Below are positions 17,279 to 27,112 of a stretch of DNA of 64,000 nt, piece after piece. The notes beneath the pieces are model-generated. The model was not told the origin of the DNA, searched no databases, and was given only the letters and a program-made list of their open reading frames with translations. The first letter of the stretch is position 1. Every line of letters begins with the position of its first letter. The stretch covers positions 124,001 to 188,000 of the forward strand of contig NZ_JABELE010000004.1 of the NCBI RefSeq assembly GCF_013009345.1, in the 5' to 3' direction. This DNA comes from Acinetobacter geminorum. GTDB lineage: Bacteria; Pseudomonadota; Gammaproteobacteria; Pseudomonadales; Moraxellaceae. The translations under genes and the position numbers were made by a program.

Positions 17279-19717
17279 ATGAAATATCTCGTAAGTGCCT
17301 TATGTCTTACATACTTGCCGACTCATGCTTTTGCTGAATCTTTACAAGATAGTACCAATGCTGTTTTACCAAGTATTCCAGAAATCACGGACTCTTCTTA
17401 TCATGCATTTGGTTCTGATAAAGGATATATACAGCTATTTTTAAATATTTCTGTTAACTCAAATATTTCTAAAGATTTAATATCGGTACGGCAGGATCAA
17501 GATAGAAAATTATATATCCGCTTTCGTGACTTAAGAACTTTAAGACTAAAAATGGATGAAGATATCCCAGATAACCAATGGGTGTGTATTAATGATTTAA
17601 ACGGAATTCAGTTTAAATATCTGGAAAATGAGCAGTCTTTAAACTTAAAAGTTCCATCGAACATGTTAACGGGTTACTCAGTCGACTTAAGTGGCCAGCA
17701 GGTCACTAGCCCACATTTGCTAAAGATGAAACCCTTAAACGCAGCCATTCTGAATTACAGTCTGTATAACACCATAACCAATGACGAGAACGTTTTCTCA
17801 GGTACGGCTGAGGGGATCTTTAACAGTGCAATTGGTAACTTTTCATCAGGGGTTTTATATAACGGTAGTAATCAAAATAGTTATAGTCATGAAAAATGGG
17901 TACGACTGGAAAGTAAGTGGCAGTATGTAGACCCTGAAAAGATCAGGATATATACCCTAGGGGATTTTATTTCCAATAGCCCGGATTGGGGGAGCAGTAT
18001 CCGTCTGGCCGGTTTCCAGTGGTCGAGTGCTTATAGCCAACGCGGTGATATTGTCACCTCGGCACTCCCACAATTTTCCGGCTCGGCAGCATTGCCTTCG
18101 ACCTTAGATTTATATGTCAATCAACAAAAGATTTATTCAGGGTTAGTGCCTTCAGGCCCATTTGATATTAAACAGCTCCCATTTATTTCAGGAAATGAAG
18201 TCACCCTTGTGACTACCGATGCAACCGGAAAGCAGAGCATTACCAAAAAGCCTTACTATTTTTCATCTAAGATTCTGGCAAAAGGCATAAATGAGTTTTC
18301 AGTAGATGTTGGTATTCCACGCTACAACTATGGACTCTATTCAAATGATTATGACGATGCCACCTTTGCCTCAGGTGCGATCCGATACGGCTACAGCAAC
18401 TCACTGACCTTAAGCGGTGGGGCAGAAGCTTCAACAGATGGCCTGTCGAATCTCGGCACAGGATTTGCCAAAAATGTTTTGGGTATTGGTGTGATCAATG
18501 CCGACATTGCAGCGAGCCAGTATAAAGATGAAAACGGTTATTCTGCTTTAGTCGGTTTAGAAGGGCGTATTAGCAAGAATATTTCCTTTAACACCAGTTA
18601 CCGCAAAGTATTCGATAACTACTTTGACCTTGCCCGTGTGTCTCAAGTGAGATATTTAAAAGATAACCAGATCAATGCCGAGTCACAGAACTATCTGAAC
18701 TACAGCGCACTGGCAGATGAGATTTTTAGGGCAGGGATTAACTATAACTTTTATGCAGGTTACGGGGTTTATCTGGGTTATAACCAGATCAAATATAGCG
18801 ATAACTCCTATAAATTACTGTCTACCAATTTAAGTGGAAGTCTGGACAAGAACTGGGGTTTTTATGCATCAGCGTATAAAGATTATGAAAACCACAAGGA
18901 CTATGGAGTTTACTTTGCGCTGCGATATACCCCGTCCAGTAAAGTGAATGCGATCACGAGTGTATCTAGTGACAGCGGTAGCCTACGGTACCGCCAAGAA
19001 ATATTCGGTTTGTCAGAACCCCAAATTGGTTCATTTGGCTGGGGTGGCTATGTTGAGCGAGATCAGGATGCAAAAGAAAACAATGCATCGGTCTATGCGT
19101 CTTACCGAGCACGAGCGGCTTACCTGACGGGACGTTATAACCGATTTGGAGATAACGATCAGGTTGCACTTTCAGCGACAGGTTCATTGGTTGCTGCGGC
19201 GGGACGTATCTTTGCGGCTAATGAAATTGGAGACGGCTACGCAGTTGTGATTAATGCAGGACCACAAAGCCAAATTATAAATGGTGGTGTTAATTTAGGT
19301 GCGACCGATAAGTCTGGCCGATTCTTAATTGCGAATTTAAGACCCTACATGTCTCATCATATCTACCTAGACCCATCATATTTACCTTTAGAGTGGGAAG
19401 TTAGCTCTACGAATCAGACAGCGTTTGTAGGTTACCGCCAAGGAACCTTGGTTGACTTCGGTGCTCATCAGGTCATTTCAGGGTTAGTGAAACTTGTTGA
19501 TCAAAGCAATTCACCGTTAATGCCGGGTTATGCCGTTCAAATTAATAGTCAGCAAGATGGGGTGGTTGGCTACGACGGTGAAGTATTTATTCCAAACCTG
19601 TTAAAGCAAAACAAACTTGAAGTTGATCTTCTGGATCATGGTTCATGCCAAGTTGTTTTTGCGTATGAAAATAAGCAATACAGTGCTAAAAAATTGGGGC
19701 CTTATGTATGTCGATAA
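17279..19717 (+). CDS. Fimbrial outer-membrane usher (CsuD-like)
   Basis: This 812-residue protein has a signal peptide (ending HAFA), an N-terminal chaperone-subunit binding domain, a 24-strand barrel region, a plug (LPQFSGSAALPSTLDLYVNQQ) and two C-terminal domains. It carries the family's late Cys pair in GSCQVVFAYENKQ and YVCR. It forms the pore that secretes and orders the subunits. Base composition changes sharply inside the gene: 17461-17520 has 17 of 60 G+C, while 18361-18420 has 34 of 60. This suggests that the barrel part has a different history from the 5' end. The gene overlaps the tip gene by 10 bases. Confidence 0.9.
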   Translation: MKYLVSALCLTYLPTHAFAESLQDSTNAVLPSIPEITDSSYHAFGSDKGYIQLFLNISVNSNISKDLISVRQDQDRKLYIRFRDLRTLRLKMDEDIPDNQWVCINDLNGIQFKYLENEQSLNLKVPSNMLTGYSVDLSGQQVTSPHLLKMKPLNAAILNYSLYNTITNDENVFSGTAEGIFNSAIGNFSSGVLYNGSNQNSYSHEKWVRLESKWQYVDPEKIRIYTLGDFISNSPDWGSSIRLAGFQWSSAYSQRGDIVTSALPQFSGSAALPSTLDLYVNQQKIYSGLVPSGPFDIKQLPFISGNEVTLVTTDATGKQSITKKPYYFSSKILAKGINEFSVDVGIPRYNYGLYSNDYDDATFASGAIRYGYSNSLTLSGGAEASTDGLSNLGTGFAKNVLGIGVINADIAASQYKDENGYSALVGLEGRISKNISFNTSYRKVFDNYFDLARVSQVRYLKDNQINAESQNYLNYSALADEIFRAGINYNFYAGYGVYLGYNQIKYSDNSYKLLSTNLSGSLDKNWGFYASAYKDYENHKDYGVYFALRYTPSSKVNAITSVSSDSGSLRYRQEIFGLSEPQIGSFGWGGYVERDQDAKENNASVYASYRARAAYLTGRYNRFGDNDQVALSATGSLVAAAGRIFAANEIGDGYAVVINAGPQSQIINGGVNLGATDKSGRFLIANLRPYMSHHIYLDPSYLPLEWEVSSTNQTAFVGYRQGTLVDFGAHQVISGLVKLVDQSNSPLMPGYAVQINSQQDGVVGYDGEVFIPNLLKQNKLEVDLLDHGSCQVVFAYENKQYSAKKLGPYVCR

Positions 19718-20736
19718 ATATTGCTAGCTTTAACCAACCGACAACATTTAGAGCACTTTCATTTATCCTGAAATATTTTTTGGGAACGGGTTTGCTATGC
19801 CTGATCTTTACATTTTTTAATTCCGCCCATGCAGATTGCACAGCTACAGCGCCAAATTCTGGCACATATACATACACTGCTGCAACAATTAACAGTGATG
19901 CAGTACTGACATACACTGGGACAATACGTTGTTATGGAGCACGTTCAACACCAGAAATTTCAGGTTATATGTGTATGAAAACCGTTTTTACTGGAACCAC
20001 GAGTAGTAATAATAATGTTTCATTACCCTATACGGTAACTGCAAGTGTAGGTGGAGCAGGCTCTTCTACCACGAATCAAACCTCCAATGTGTGGTATGGG
20101 CCAGTGAGAACAGTCTCTTCAAAGAAGGTTATAAGTTACTCAGTAAATATAAAAGTACCAGCTCGTACGGGTTCGCTCATGGCATATCCTAAAGGAACCT
20201 ATACGGGTACGGTTCAGCTATTTTGGGACATGCAAGCAAGCTCTAGCACTGTGTGTGAGGGGGATAGTGGTGGAGGTTGGGACTCGGGTAATACCACTAT
20301 AACTGCTAATTATGTTGTGCCAAGTTTGTGTCAAATAGATTCAACATCAAATGTCGATTTTGGAAATATTAATGATATTGGTAAGACTACTCGTGATTAT
20401 ACAGCTCAAGGAGTGGTGAATACGACCTGTAATAATGGACTGCCATATAGTATTTATTTGGGGGATGGAAATAACCGTATTGCCGGTGGCTTTAGGCAAA
20501 TGGCAAATGGTAGTGGTCAGTACATTCAGTATCAGTTATATCAGAACTCGAATTATATTACGGTATGGGATACTACTGGTGGTGTAAGCGCAGTTGGAGG
20601 TTCTGGAGGTGTTTCTAAAACAGGTTCGGGCAGTTCTCAGGGTACAAATGTCTATGGAAAAATTCCGCAAGGTACTACTATTGCAACAGCTCCGGGTAAT
20701 TACTCAGATACGATCGTTGTTACAGTAACTTATTAA
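19708..20736 (+). CDS. Two-domain spore coat U protein, pilus tip adhesin (CsuE-like)
   Basis: This 342-residue protein has an N-terminal hydrophobic signal (about residues 17-43, ending SAHA) and two SCPU domains. The first (about 44-205) is divergent. The second (about 212-342) is close to the shaft pilin, with YVVPSLCQID, VYGKIPQGTTIATAPGNY and terminal VTVTY. Two-domain subunits of this kind cap archaic pili and carry the adhesive end. The ATG overlaps the usher stop by 10 bases. Only one minor subunit is encoded, fewer than in the csu operon. Confidence 0.85.
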   Translation: MSINIASFNQPTTFRALSFILKYFLGTGLLCLIFTFFNSAHADCTATAPNSGTYTYTAATINSDAVLTYTGTIRCYGARSTPEISGYMCMKTVFTGTTSSNNNVSLPYTVTASVGGAGSSTTNQTSNVWYGPVRTVSSKKVISYSVNIKVPARTGSLMAYPKGTYTGTVQLFWDMQASSSTVCEGDSGGGWDSGNTTITANYVVPSLCQIDSTSNVDFGNINDIGKTTRDYTAQGVVNTTCNNGLPYSIYLGDGNNRIAGGFRQMANGSGQYIQYQLYQNSNYITVWDTTGGVSAVGGSGGVSKTGSGSSQGTNVYGKIPQGTTIATAPGNYSDTIVVTVTY

Positions 20737-21307
20737 GAATTTTTTGATTCTAAGATTGGATATTTTGCCAATGTTTTGATTGGCGGAGATGAATAATAAT
20801 TAGTTTTTAAAATTGATATTTAAGCTAGGCTTGACTTAAAGGTGTAGTTTAAAAAGGGCTTTGTTTATAAAATTTGATGTTTAATTGTTCTAATTTAAAA
20901 GAAGCAGATAAGTTTAAAAAAGTAGGGATGATAAGTGGTTAGCGATAATGTTGTTTCAGGATGAGTAAAAACAGAAAAAGACAAATTAAAAAAATAAGAA
21001 AAAACATCTGATAAATATATACCTTGTGAATATTAAATGTATTTTTACACAAGTTAACAGATTGTACAAATTAAATTACAGTTCTCTTTTCTTTCTTTAT
21101 TTTGTCTTATCAATCATTTAATTATTTGTATTGGAAAACAAAGTGTTAAAATTGAAAGGCTGAGATGCTCTGATATGTTTAATTGTATTTTATTCGGTGA
21201 ATCTACGAATTGAAATTTGTGGATGCTTAGTAGTACTAAAGACAAATGTCTATATGTGTGACAGCTATCCCGAATTTTAACCTCATGAAAATACAAAGGT
21301 TTGTAAA
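20737..21307. other. Intergenic region after the pilus operon
   Basis: AT-rich with no supported gene. A small hairpin, GCCAAT (20767-20772) with ATTGGC (20779-20784), may end the pilus transcript although no T tract follows. The promoter of the MFS gene must lie here; none stands out. Confidence 0.4.
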
Positions 21308-22474
21308 TTGTTTCAACCACTTACTATCCAAACTCGACTCGGTGGATTTTACTTTTTCTACTATTCCATTGTTGGCACATTCATGCCGTATTGGAATTTA
21401 TATCTCCAAGATCAGGGATTTAATTATCAAGAAATTGGTGTTTTATCATCAATTGCGATTGTAACGCGTTTTTTTGCGCCTTTAGTTTGGGGTTGGATTG
21501 CTGATAAATCTGGTAAGCGGATGTTACTTGTTCGGATAGCAACTTGGATGGAATCTTGTATATGGTTAGCTATTTTTATAGTGCCAAATACTTTTCAATC
21601 AGTTGCTTTGCTTATGCTTATTTTTAGTTTCTTTCAAAATGCGATTTTAGCTCAATTTGAGGGAGTGACTTTATTTTGGTTGGGTGATCAAAAAGCTAAA
21701 CTTTACGGCAAAATTCGTAAGTGGGGATCGGTTGGGTTTATTGTTGGGGTATTCACTATTGGGGCTATTTTAGAAATAGTGCATATTTCAATGCTTCCAA
21801 TTTTACTATTAATTATCGCGTCACTAGCGTTTATTTGGTCTTTCACAATCCGCGAACCTGATAGCGCGCCTACTTCCCAAAAATATTTAGAACCTTTACT
21901 TCCTGTTCTTAAGCGCCCAACAGTGGCTGCATTTTTTGCAATTGAATTTATTCTACTTTTTTCACATGCGCCTTTTTATAGTTTTTATAGTAATTTTCTG
22001 AAATCTTTGAATTTCAGTACGACTGAAATTGGATTTTTATGGGCCATGGGCGTTTTTGCTGAAATTTTTATGTTTTCAATTGCCTCAAAGATTTTTCAAC
22101 GCTTTTCGTGGTGCAGTTTAGTCGTTGTGTGTCTGCTGGTGACGAGTATACGTTGGATGCTAGTTGCAGTATTTTCACATTATTTTATTGGTCAACTTTT
22201 TGCGCAGTGTTTACATGCCTTTAGTTTTGGTTTATTTCACTTGATTGCAATGAGAGTTATTTTTCAAAACTTCTCTGCTGGACAGCAAGGGCGTGGACAA
22301 GCACTTTATAGCACCATGTGGGGGTTAGGTGTAGCTTTTGGTAGTGTTCTGGCTGGGCATTTCTGGAAAACTTTTTCTGGTGAACTCATCTTTATGTGTG
22401 CCAGTGTGGTTGTGCTCTTAGGTTTGTGCTTTGTAAAGTGGCTTCCGAAACAGGTCGATTCTTCAACCACCTAA
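21308..22474 (+). CDS. MFS transporter, HcaT/MFS_1-like
   Basis: This 388-residue protein has about 12 membrane segments. The loop motif WGWIADKSGKRMLLVR between TM2 and TM3 is the MFS A-motif, and FYYSIVGTFMPYWNLYL at the start is typical of the 3-phenylpropionate/nucleoside-proton symporter-like group. The start is a TTG at 21308 with AAAGG 8 bases upstream; no better ATG exists in frame. The substrate is unknown and no enzyme gene adjoins it. Confidence 0.82.
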   Translation: MFQPLTIQTRLGGFYFFYYSIVGTFMPYWNLYLQDQGFNYQEIGVLSSIAIVTRFFAPLVWGWIADKSGKRMLLVRIATWMESCIWLAIFIVPNTFQSVALLMLIFSFFQNAILAQFEGVTLFWLGDQKAKLYGKIRKWGSVGFIVGVFTIGAILEIVHISMLPILLLIIASLAFIWSFTIREPDSAPTSQKYLEPLLPVLKRPTVAAFFAIEFILLFSHAPFYSFYSNFLKSLNFSTTEIGFLWAMGVFAEIFMFSIASKIFQRFSWCSLVVVCLLVTSIRWMLVAVFSHYFIGQLFAQCLHAFSFGLFHLIAMRVIFQNFSAGQQGRGQALYSTMWGLGVAFGSVLAGHFWKTFSGELIFMCASVVVLLGLCFVKWLPKQVDSSTT

Positions 22475-22629
22475 GCTTGAGATCATGCAAAACACAGAAT
22501 TTATATTGAAAAAAGCAAGTAAACATAAAATTGTTTGATGAGATATAGTCACATGTTACGGTTGAAAAATATTGTTTTTATATGGTTATGGAGCAATGAT
22601 TTTCTAAAAAAATATGCTAACTTAACTCC

Positions 22630-23133
22630 ATGCGTTTAATGATTAATAAATCTATGAAAAATATTTATATTATTGGATTATTGTGGGTTTGTTCTGGTTT
22701 AGCTGTGGCAGAAACAGTAACAGAGAAGCCAGTCGAACAACCAGTTCGGACTGCAAGTAATCCTAATGCTATACGTATTGTTACGCGACCTGAAATTATG
22801 GGATTATGGGGAATGGAAATTCCAAATAATAAAAAATGTGTAGAATATTATAACTTTCGTAGTAGTAATGATGTAGTGATTAAAAGTGGTCAGGAATGGT
22901 CTTATGGTATCTATGAATACCAACCATCTGATGATCCTAAAGAACAGCTAGCTGCTTTAGTGATGCAAATTAAATTTGATAATAATAAAGTAGATTGTTC
23001 TGGTCAGAAACAAGACCAAACAGGTGATGTATCACAATATTTTGTACAATGGAAAAACGACCATACAATCAATTTTTGCTCGACAGCTAAAGGTGAGCAG
23101 TGCTTTGCGACTTTGCGTAGAGTGTTACCATAA
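22630..23133 (+). CDS. Secreted hypothetical protein
   Basis: A 167-residue frame. Starting at the third Met (22654) gives a classic Sec signal MKNIYIIGLLWVCSGLAVA, so that start is a real alternative to 22630; neither has a good ribosome site. The mature protein has four Cys (KKCVEYY, VDCSG, NFCST, EQCFATL) that could form two disulfides, and the motif EIMGLWGMEIPNNKKCVEYY near the front. I do not know the family. It is followed by a strong terminator shared with the convergent accC. Confidence 0.6.
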   Translation: MRLMINKSMKNIYIIGLLWVCSGLAVAETVTEKPVEQPVRTASNPNAIRIVTRPEIMGLWGMEIPNNKKCVEYYNFRSSNDVVIKSGQEWSYGIYEYQPSDDPKEQLAALVMQIKFDNNKVDCSGQKQDQTGDVSQYFVQWKNDHTINFCSTAKGEQCFATLRRVLP

Positions 23134-23145
23134 AATTATAGATAT

Positions 23146-23177
23146 AAAAAAGCCTCTTAAAAATAAGAGGCTTTTTT
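23146..23177. terminator. Bidirectional terminator between the secreted protein gene and accC
   Basis: AAAAAAGCCTCTTA pairs with TAAGAGGCTTTTTT (arms 23146-23159 and 23164-23177), giving T tracts on both strands between convergent genes. Confidence 0.88.
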
Positions 23178-23178
23178 A

Positions 23179-24546
23179 TTATGCAGTTTCAGCTTTCTTT
23201 TCTTCAACTTGCTTTAACAAGTGTTTTTCAAGGTAATGGATATCCATTGCTTGAGAGCAGAAGCTTTTATCTTGCAAAATAAGATCTTTATGCAGAGGAA
23301 TATTTGTTTTAATTCCTGTAAGGATCATTTCATCTAATGCTTGACGCATACGAGCAATTGAAGTTTCACGGTCTTTACCATGAGAAATCAATTTAGCAAT
23401 CATAGAGTCATAGTAAGGTGGAATGCTGTATTCTGGGTAGATATGAGAATCTAAACGAATACCAGCACCGCCTGGCGCATAGAAGCTTTCGATTTTACCT
23501 GGTGACGGTAAGAACGTTGTTGGATCTTCTGCATTGATACGGCATTCAATTGCATGTCCTTGAACTTTGATATCTTCTTGTTGAAGCTCTAGTCCTAGAC
23601 CGCCTGCAATACGTAACTGTTGTTCAATAATATCAACACCAGTAACCATTTCAGTTACAGGGTGCTCTACTTGAACACGAGTATTCATTTCAATAAAGAA
23701 GAATTCACCATCTTCAAATAAGAATTCAAACGTACCCGCACCACGATACTGCATCAACTGACATGCATGAACACAAGCTTCTAAGATATCAGCTCGAGCT
23801 TGCTCTGGTAGGTTTGGTGCAGGTGCTTCTTCTAGTACTTTTTGATGGCGGCGTTGTAATGAACAGTCGCGGTCATATAAATGAATTGCATGACCATTAC
23901 CATCACCAAGAACTTGAACTTCGACATGGCGAGGTTTTTGTAAGAAGCGTTCCATGTAAACGGTATCATCACCGAACCACATTTCTGCATCGCGCTGCGC
24001 TGCTTGAACTGATTCAAGGAGTGTATCTACACGCTCAACAATACGCATACCACGTCCACCACCACCAGAAGCCGCTTTAACAATAAGCGGGAAGCCGATT
24101 TCTTTCGCTTCTGCCAAGGCATTGTGGATGGTTACTGCGTGGTCACAACCTGGTACAGTAGGTACGCCAGCTTTTTTCATGGCAACAATCGCAGAAACTT
24201 TATTCCCCATAAGGCGGATATGTTCTGGACGTGGGCCAATAAAAGTAAAGCCTGAGCTTTCTACAATTTCAGCAAACTCAGCATTTTCTGAAAGGAAACC
24301 ATAACCCGGGTGAATAGCATCAGCACCGGTAATTTCTGCAGCAGTAATAATTGCCGGGATATTTAAATAGCTATCACTACTTGCGCCCGGACCAATACAT
24401 ACTGCTTCATCAACAAAACGTAAATGCATCAAATCCTTATCGGCATCTGAATAGATACCAACAGTCTTGATTCCTAATGTTTTACAAGCCCGGGTAATAC
24501 GTAAAGCGATTTCACCACGGTTTGCAATTAAAACTTTTTGCAACAT
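23179..24546 (-). CDS. accC: Acetyl-CoA carboxylase, biotin carboxylase subunit
   Basis: This 455-residue ATP-grasp enzyme carboxylates the biotin on AccB in the first step of malonyl-CoA synthesis. Seen: the N-terminal LIANRGEIALRI, the ATP loop KAASGGGGRGMRIV, the HVEVQVLGDGNG segment and FIEMNTRVQVEHPVTE with the catalytic Glu and Arg. Length is normal. It is the last gene of an aroQ-accB-accC operon, with 17 bases to accB. Confidence 0.97.
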   Translation of the reverse strand: MLQKVLIANRGEIALRITRACKTLGIKTVGIYSDADKDLMHLRFVDEAVCIGPGASSDSYLNIPAIITAAEITGADAIHPGYGFLSENAEFAEIVESSGFTFIGPRPEHIRLMGNKVSAIVAMKKAGVPTVPGCDHAVTIHNALAEAKEIGFPLIVKAASGGGGRGMRIVERVDTLLESVQAAQRDAEMWFGDDTVYMERFLQKPRHVEVQVLGDGNGHAIHLYDRDCSLQRRHQKVLEEAPAPNLPEQARADILEACVHACQLMQYRGAGTFEFLFEDGEFFFIEMNTRVQVEHPVTEMVTGVDIIEQQLRIAGGLGLELQQEDIKVQGHAIECRINAEDPTTFLPSPGKIESFYAPGGAGIRLDSHIYPEYSIPPYYDSMIAKLISHGKDRETSIARMRQALDEMILTGIKTNIPLHKDLILQDKSFCSQAMDIHYLEKHLLKQVEEKKAETA

Positions 24547-24563
24547 AGACGTCCCCGGGGTAA

Positions 24564-24983
24564 TTACGCGCGATAACGGAATAAAGGTTGACCGAATTGG
24601 ATAACTTCACCATTTTTCACTAAAATTTCTTCGATCACACCACTTTGAGTTGCCTCAATTGGGTTCATGATTTTCATTGCTTCAATAATACCCAAAGTTT
24701 CACCAGCAGATACTGTTTGACCTACTTTAACAAATGGTGCTTCACCTGGGCTTGGAGCAGCGTAGAACACGCCAACCATTGGAGAAGTTTCAACTGCTCC
24801 ACGTGGTGTTTTTGCAACTGGTGCTTCTGCAACAGGAGCAGCCGGAAGTGCTACACCAGCCGCAGCAACGACAGGATTGCGACGAGTTAAAGCGATTGAT
24901 TGATCACCTTCTTTAACTTCGATCGCTTGCAAGTCAGACTCAATCATTAAATCGATGAGTTTCTTAATTTTGCGGATATCCAT
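24564..24983 (-). CDS. accB: Acetyl-CoA carboxylase, biotin carboxyl carrier protein
   Basis: This 139-residue protein has an N-terminal helical part (MDIRKIKKLIDLMIESDL), an Ala/Pro-rich linker and the C-terminal biotinyl domain with EAMKIMNPIEA, where the Lys carries biotin. The protruding thumb segment of the BCCP family (SPMVGVFYAAPSPGEAPFV) is present. It shuttles carboxyl groups between AccC and the AccAD transferase. Confidence 0.97.
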   Translation of the reverse strand: MDIRKIKKLIDLMIESDLQAIEVKEGDQSIALTRRNPVVAAAGVALPAAPVAEAPVAKTPRGAVETSPMVGVFYAAPSPGEAPFVKVGQTVSAGETLGIIEAMKIMNPIEATQSGVIEEILVKNGEVIQFGQPLFRYRA

Positions 24984-25000
24984 GGGCGACTATTCCTAAA

Positions 25001-25456
25001 CTAGTTTGGGTTAGATGGTTGAATTTTTTCAATAGCGTAATCGAGTGCAAAACGATAGCCTTTTGCACCTAAACCACAAATCACGCCAATTGCTTTATCA
25101 GATAAATAAGAATGATGTCTGAATGCCTCTCTTGCATGGACATTCGACAAATGTACTTCGATGAATGGAATCGCAACGCCAAGTAGGGCATCGCGTAGAG
25201 CAACAGATGTATGGGTGAGGGCTGCAGGGTTGATAATAATAAGTTCTACGCCTTCAGTTTGTGCTTGATGAATACGATCAACAATGGCACCTTCCCAGTT
25301 GCTTTGAAAAGTATCTAATGTGATTGAAGCTTGTTGAGCTTGGCTAATAAGTTGTTGGTTAATATCATCTAAGGTAAGATGACCATATACCTCTGGTTCG
25401 CGTTTTCCCAGCAAATTCAAATTCGGTCCATGAATCACCAAAATGGTCGAACTCAT
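25001..25456 (-). CDS. aroQ: 3-dehydroquinate dehydratase, type II
   Basis: This 151-residue enzyme of the shikimate pathway converts 3-dehydroquinate to 3-dehydroshikimate. Type II signature: VIHGPNLNLLGKREPEVYG with the catalytic Arg and Tyr, FQSNWEGAIVDRIHQA, INPAALTHTSVALRDAL and the His in EVHLSNVHAREAFRHHS. First gene of the operon with accB and accC. Confidence 0.96.
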   Translation of the reverse strand: MSSTILVIHGPNLNLLGKREPEVYGHLTLDDINQQLISQAQQASITLDTFQSNWEGAIVDRIHQAQTEGVELIIINPAALTHTSVALRDALLGVAIPFIEVHLSNVHAREAFRHHSYLSDKAIGVICGLGAKGYRFALDYAIEKIQPSNPN

Positions 25457-25478
25457 TCAGATTGCTCCAGCTCTAAAG

Positions 25479-25497
25479 TTGCAAATATTCTTTGCAA
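25479..25497 (-). promoter_or_regulatory. Inverted repeat in the aroQ-accBC leader
   Basis: TTGCAAA (25479-25485) and TTTGCAA (25491-25497) form a 7-bp palindrome with a 5-base spacer, 23-41 bases before the aroQ start; a further TGCAAA lies near 25502. It could be an operator or a leader hairpin of the operon. Confidence 0.35.
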
Positions 25498-25691
25498 GAT
25501 GTCTGCAAAGTTTGCTTATTATGGCATATGTTTCTACAATTTTTTTATAATTTGTTTTTATTGTCGCAGAAAGGGTACACCAAATTCGGCTTATATATTG
25601 TAAATTTTGCGATGATTTAGCAATGTTAAAAAATGACAAAATTTCAAGTAATTTTATGGATCTTATTTTAAACTGAATTGACAAAAACAGT

Positions 25692-27017
25692 TCATGTATT
25701 TTGTGTAACGGCTATAGAGTTCTCTCCAATCACTAATAGCTCATTCCATCGAGTTAGATAATTTTTTGAACGGTGGCATTGTTTCATATGCCAAGATGGA
25801 CTACGGGAATGATAACCGACTTGTAAATAGTGACTACCGAATCGATTACGAACTGTGCTGAGCGTTTGCATTAATTGTTGTCTTTGCTGAATCAACTCAA
25901 GAGGTTGCCATAAATCATCAATGTGATGTTGACGGGGATGCAAACCACAAAATAAGACTCCAATTTTAATGTATTTTTTATTTTCTTTATATAAAACATC
26001 AATTTGTTGCATAGCTGCTTTTGTTAATATGCATAAATCATCTGTTGCATAATTTAGGCCTATCGCCTGAGAAGATGCTTTTTTATAAGGTGGTTTATCT
26101 GTTTTTTCATAAAGCATGACTTGAACGCAGGCGCACAGCTGTTCTTGTTTCATTAAGCGGCGATGAGCTCGGTTAAGATGAAAAATAAGCGCTTGTTTAA
26201 TAATCTCAATGCTGGATAAAGCTTGAGCGAAACTACGTGATGCCAAAATTCGTTTTGTGATGATAGCAGGATCGTCAAGTTGAATACAGGATTGGCCTTT
26301 TAGCTCACGAATGGTACGTGCCATAACCACAGAAAAAGCTTTTGCTAGATGATGCTCATTGGCAAAAGTTAAGTCTAAGCATGAGTAAATCTCATAACTT
26401 CGTAATTGTTTGACTAATTGATAGCCAATTCCCCAGACTTCTTTGACTGAAGTGTGTTGCATGAGGTCTTCAAGAAGCAAAGGATCTAAAGTGGTGAAAT
26501 TACAGATTCTATTAAAGCTTCTAATTTTTTTAGCATAGTGATTGGCTAATTTTGCTTGAGTTTTTGAATATCCGATGCCAATACAACAAGGTAAGCTTAG
26601 CCATTCTTCTAAGGTTTCTACGACTTTGACACAGTAAGAATGGATATCTAGAGATTGAAGGTAAGGGGTAAGACGAATAAAACATTCATCAATAGAATAA
26701 GCTTCTAAATCATCGGGCGAGAAAAACTCACCAAGAATTGAAAAAAAGCGACGTGACATTTCAGCATATAAAGTGTAGTTGCTTGAATAGACGTGTACAC
26801 CTGCTTGAAGAGCTTCTTGTTCGATTTGATACCATGGGATACCCATTTTGATACCCATATTTTTTGCTTCTTCACTGCGTGATACAACACATCCATCGTT
26901 ATTAGAAAGTACTACGACAGGCACGCCAATAAGTTTTGGGTTAAATAGTCGCTCACAACTGACATAACAGTTATTAATGTCTACAAGCGCATAAATTTCG
27001 CGGTGTGAGATTTCCAT
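25692..27017 (-). CDS. umuC: Y-family DNA polymerase, UmuC (polymerase V catalytic subunit)
   Basis: About 441 residues. Seen: VDINNCYVSCERLFNP (first metal Asp), VVLSNNDGCVVSRS, the catalytic AYSIDECFIRL, the thumb-region GIGYSKTQAKLAN and EVWGIGYQLVKQLR helix-hairpin-helix, then the C-terminal UmuC-specific part. It would do error-prone translesion synthesis in the DNA-damage response. No umuD lies next to it, as is common in Acinetobacter, where several umuC copies are scattered. The start at 27017 is chosen because GGGG lies 7-8 bases upstream; a longer frame from 27032 exists. A candidate damage-response operator lies about 95 bases upstream. Confidence 0.92.
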   Translation of the reverse strand: MEISHREIYALVDINNCYVSCERLFNPKLIGVPVVVLSNNDGCVVSRSEEAKNMGIKMGIPWYQIEQEALQAGVHVYSSNYTLYAEMSRRFFSILGEFFSPDDLEAYSIDECFIRLTPYLQSLDIHSYCVKVVETLEEWLSLPCCIGIGYSKTQAKLANHYAKKIRSFNRICNFTTLDPLLLEDLMQHTSVKEVWGIGYQLVKQLRSYEIYSCLDLTFANEHHLAKAFSVVMARTIRELKGQSCIQLDDPAIITKRILASRSFAQALSSIEIIKQALIFHLNRAHRRLMKQEQLCACVQVMLYEKTDKPPYKKASSQAIGLNYATDDLCILTKAAMQQIDVLYKENKKYIKIGVLFCGLHPRQHHIDDLWQPLELIQQRQQLMQTLSTVRNRFGSHYLQVGYHSRSPSWHMKQCHRSKNYLTRWNELLVIGENSIAVTQNT

Positions 27018-27112
27018 TATGATTCGCCCCATTAAAAATATTGGTAAAGCTACATATTTGTATGGGTTTTCATAAACACAGCGATGTGGAGTGTGAAATG
27101 AAAAGTTGGATT

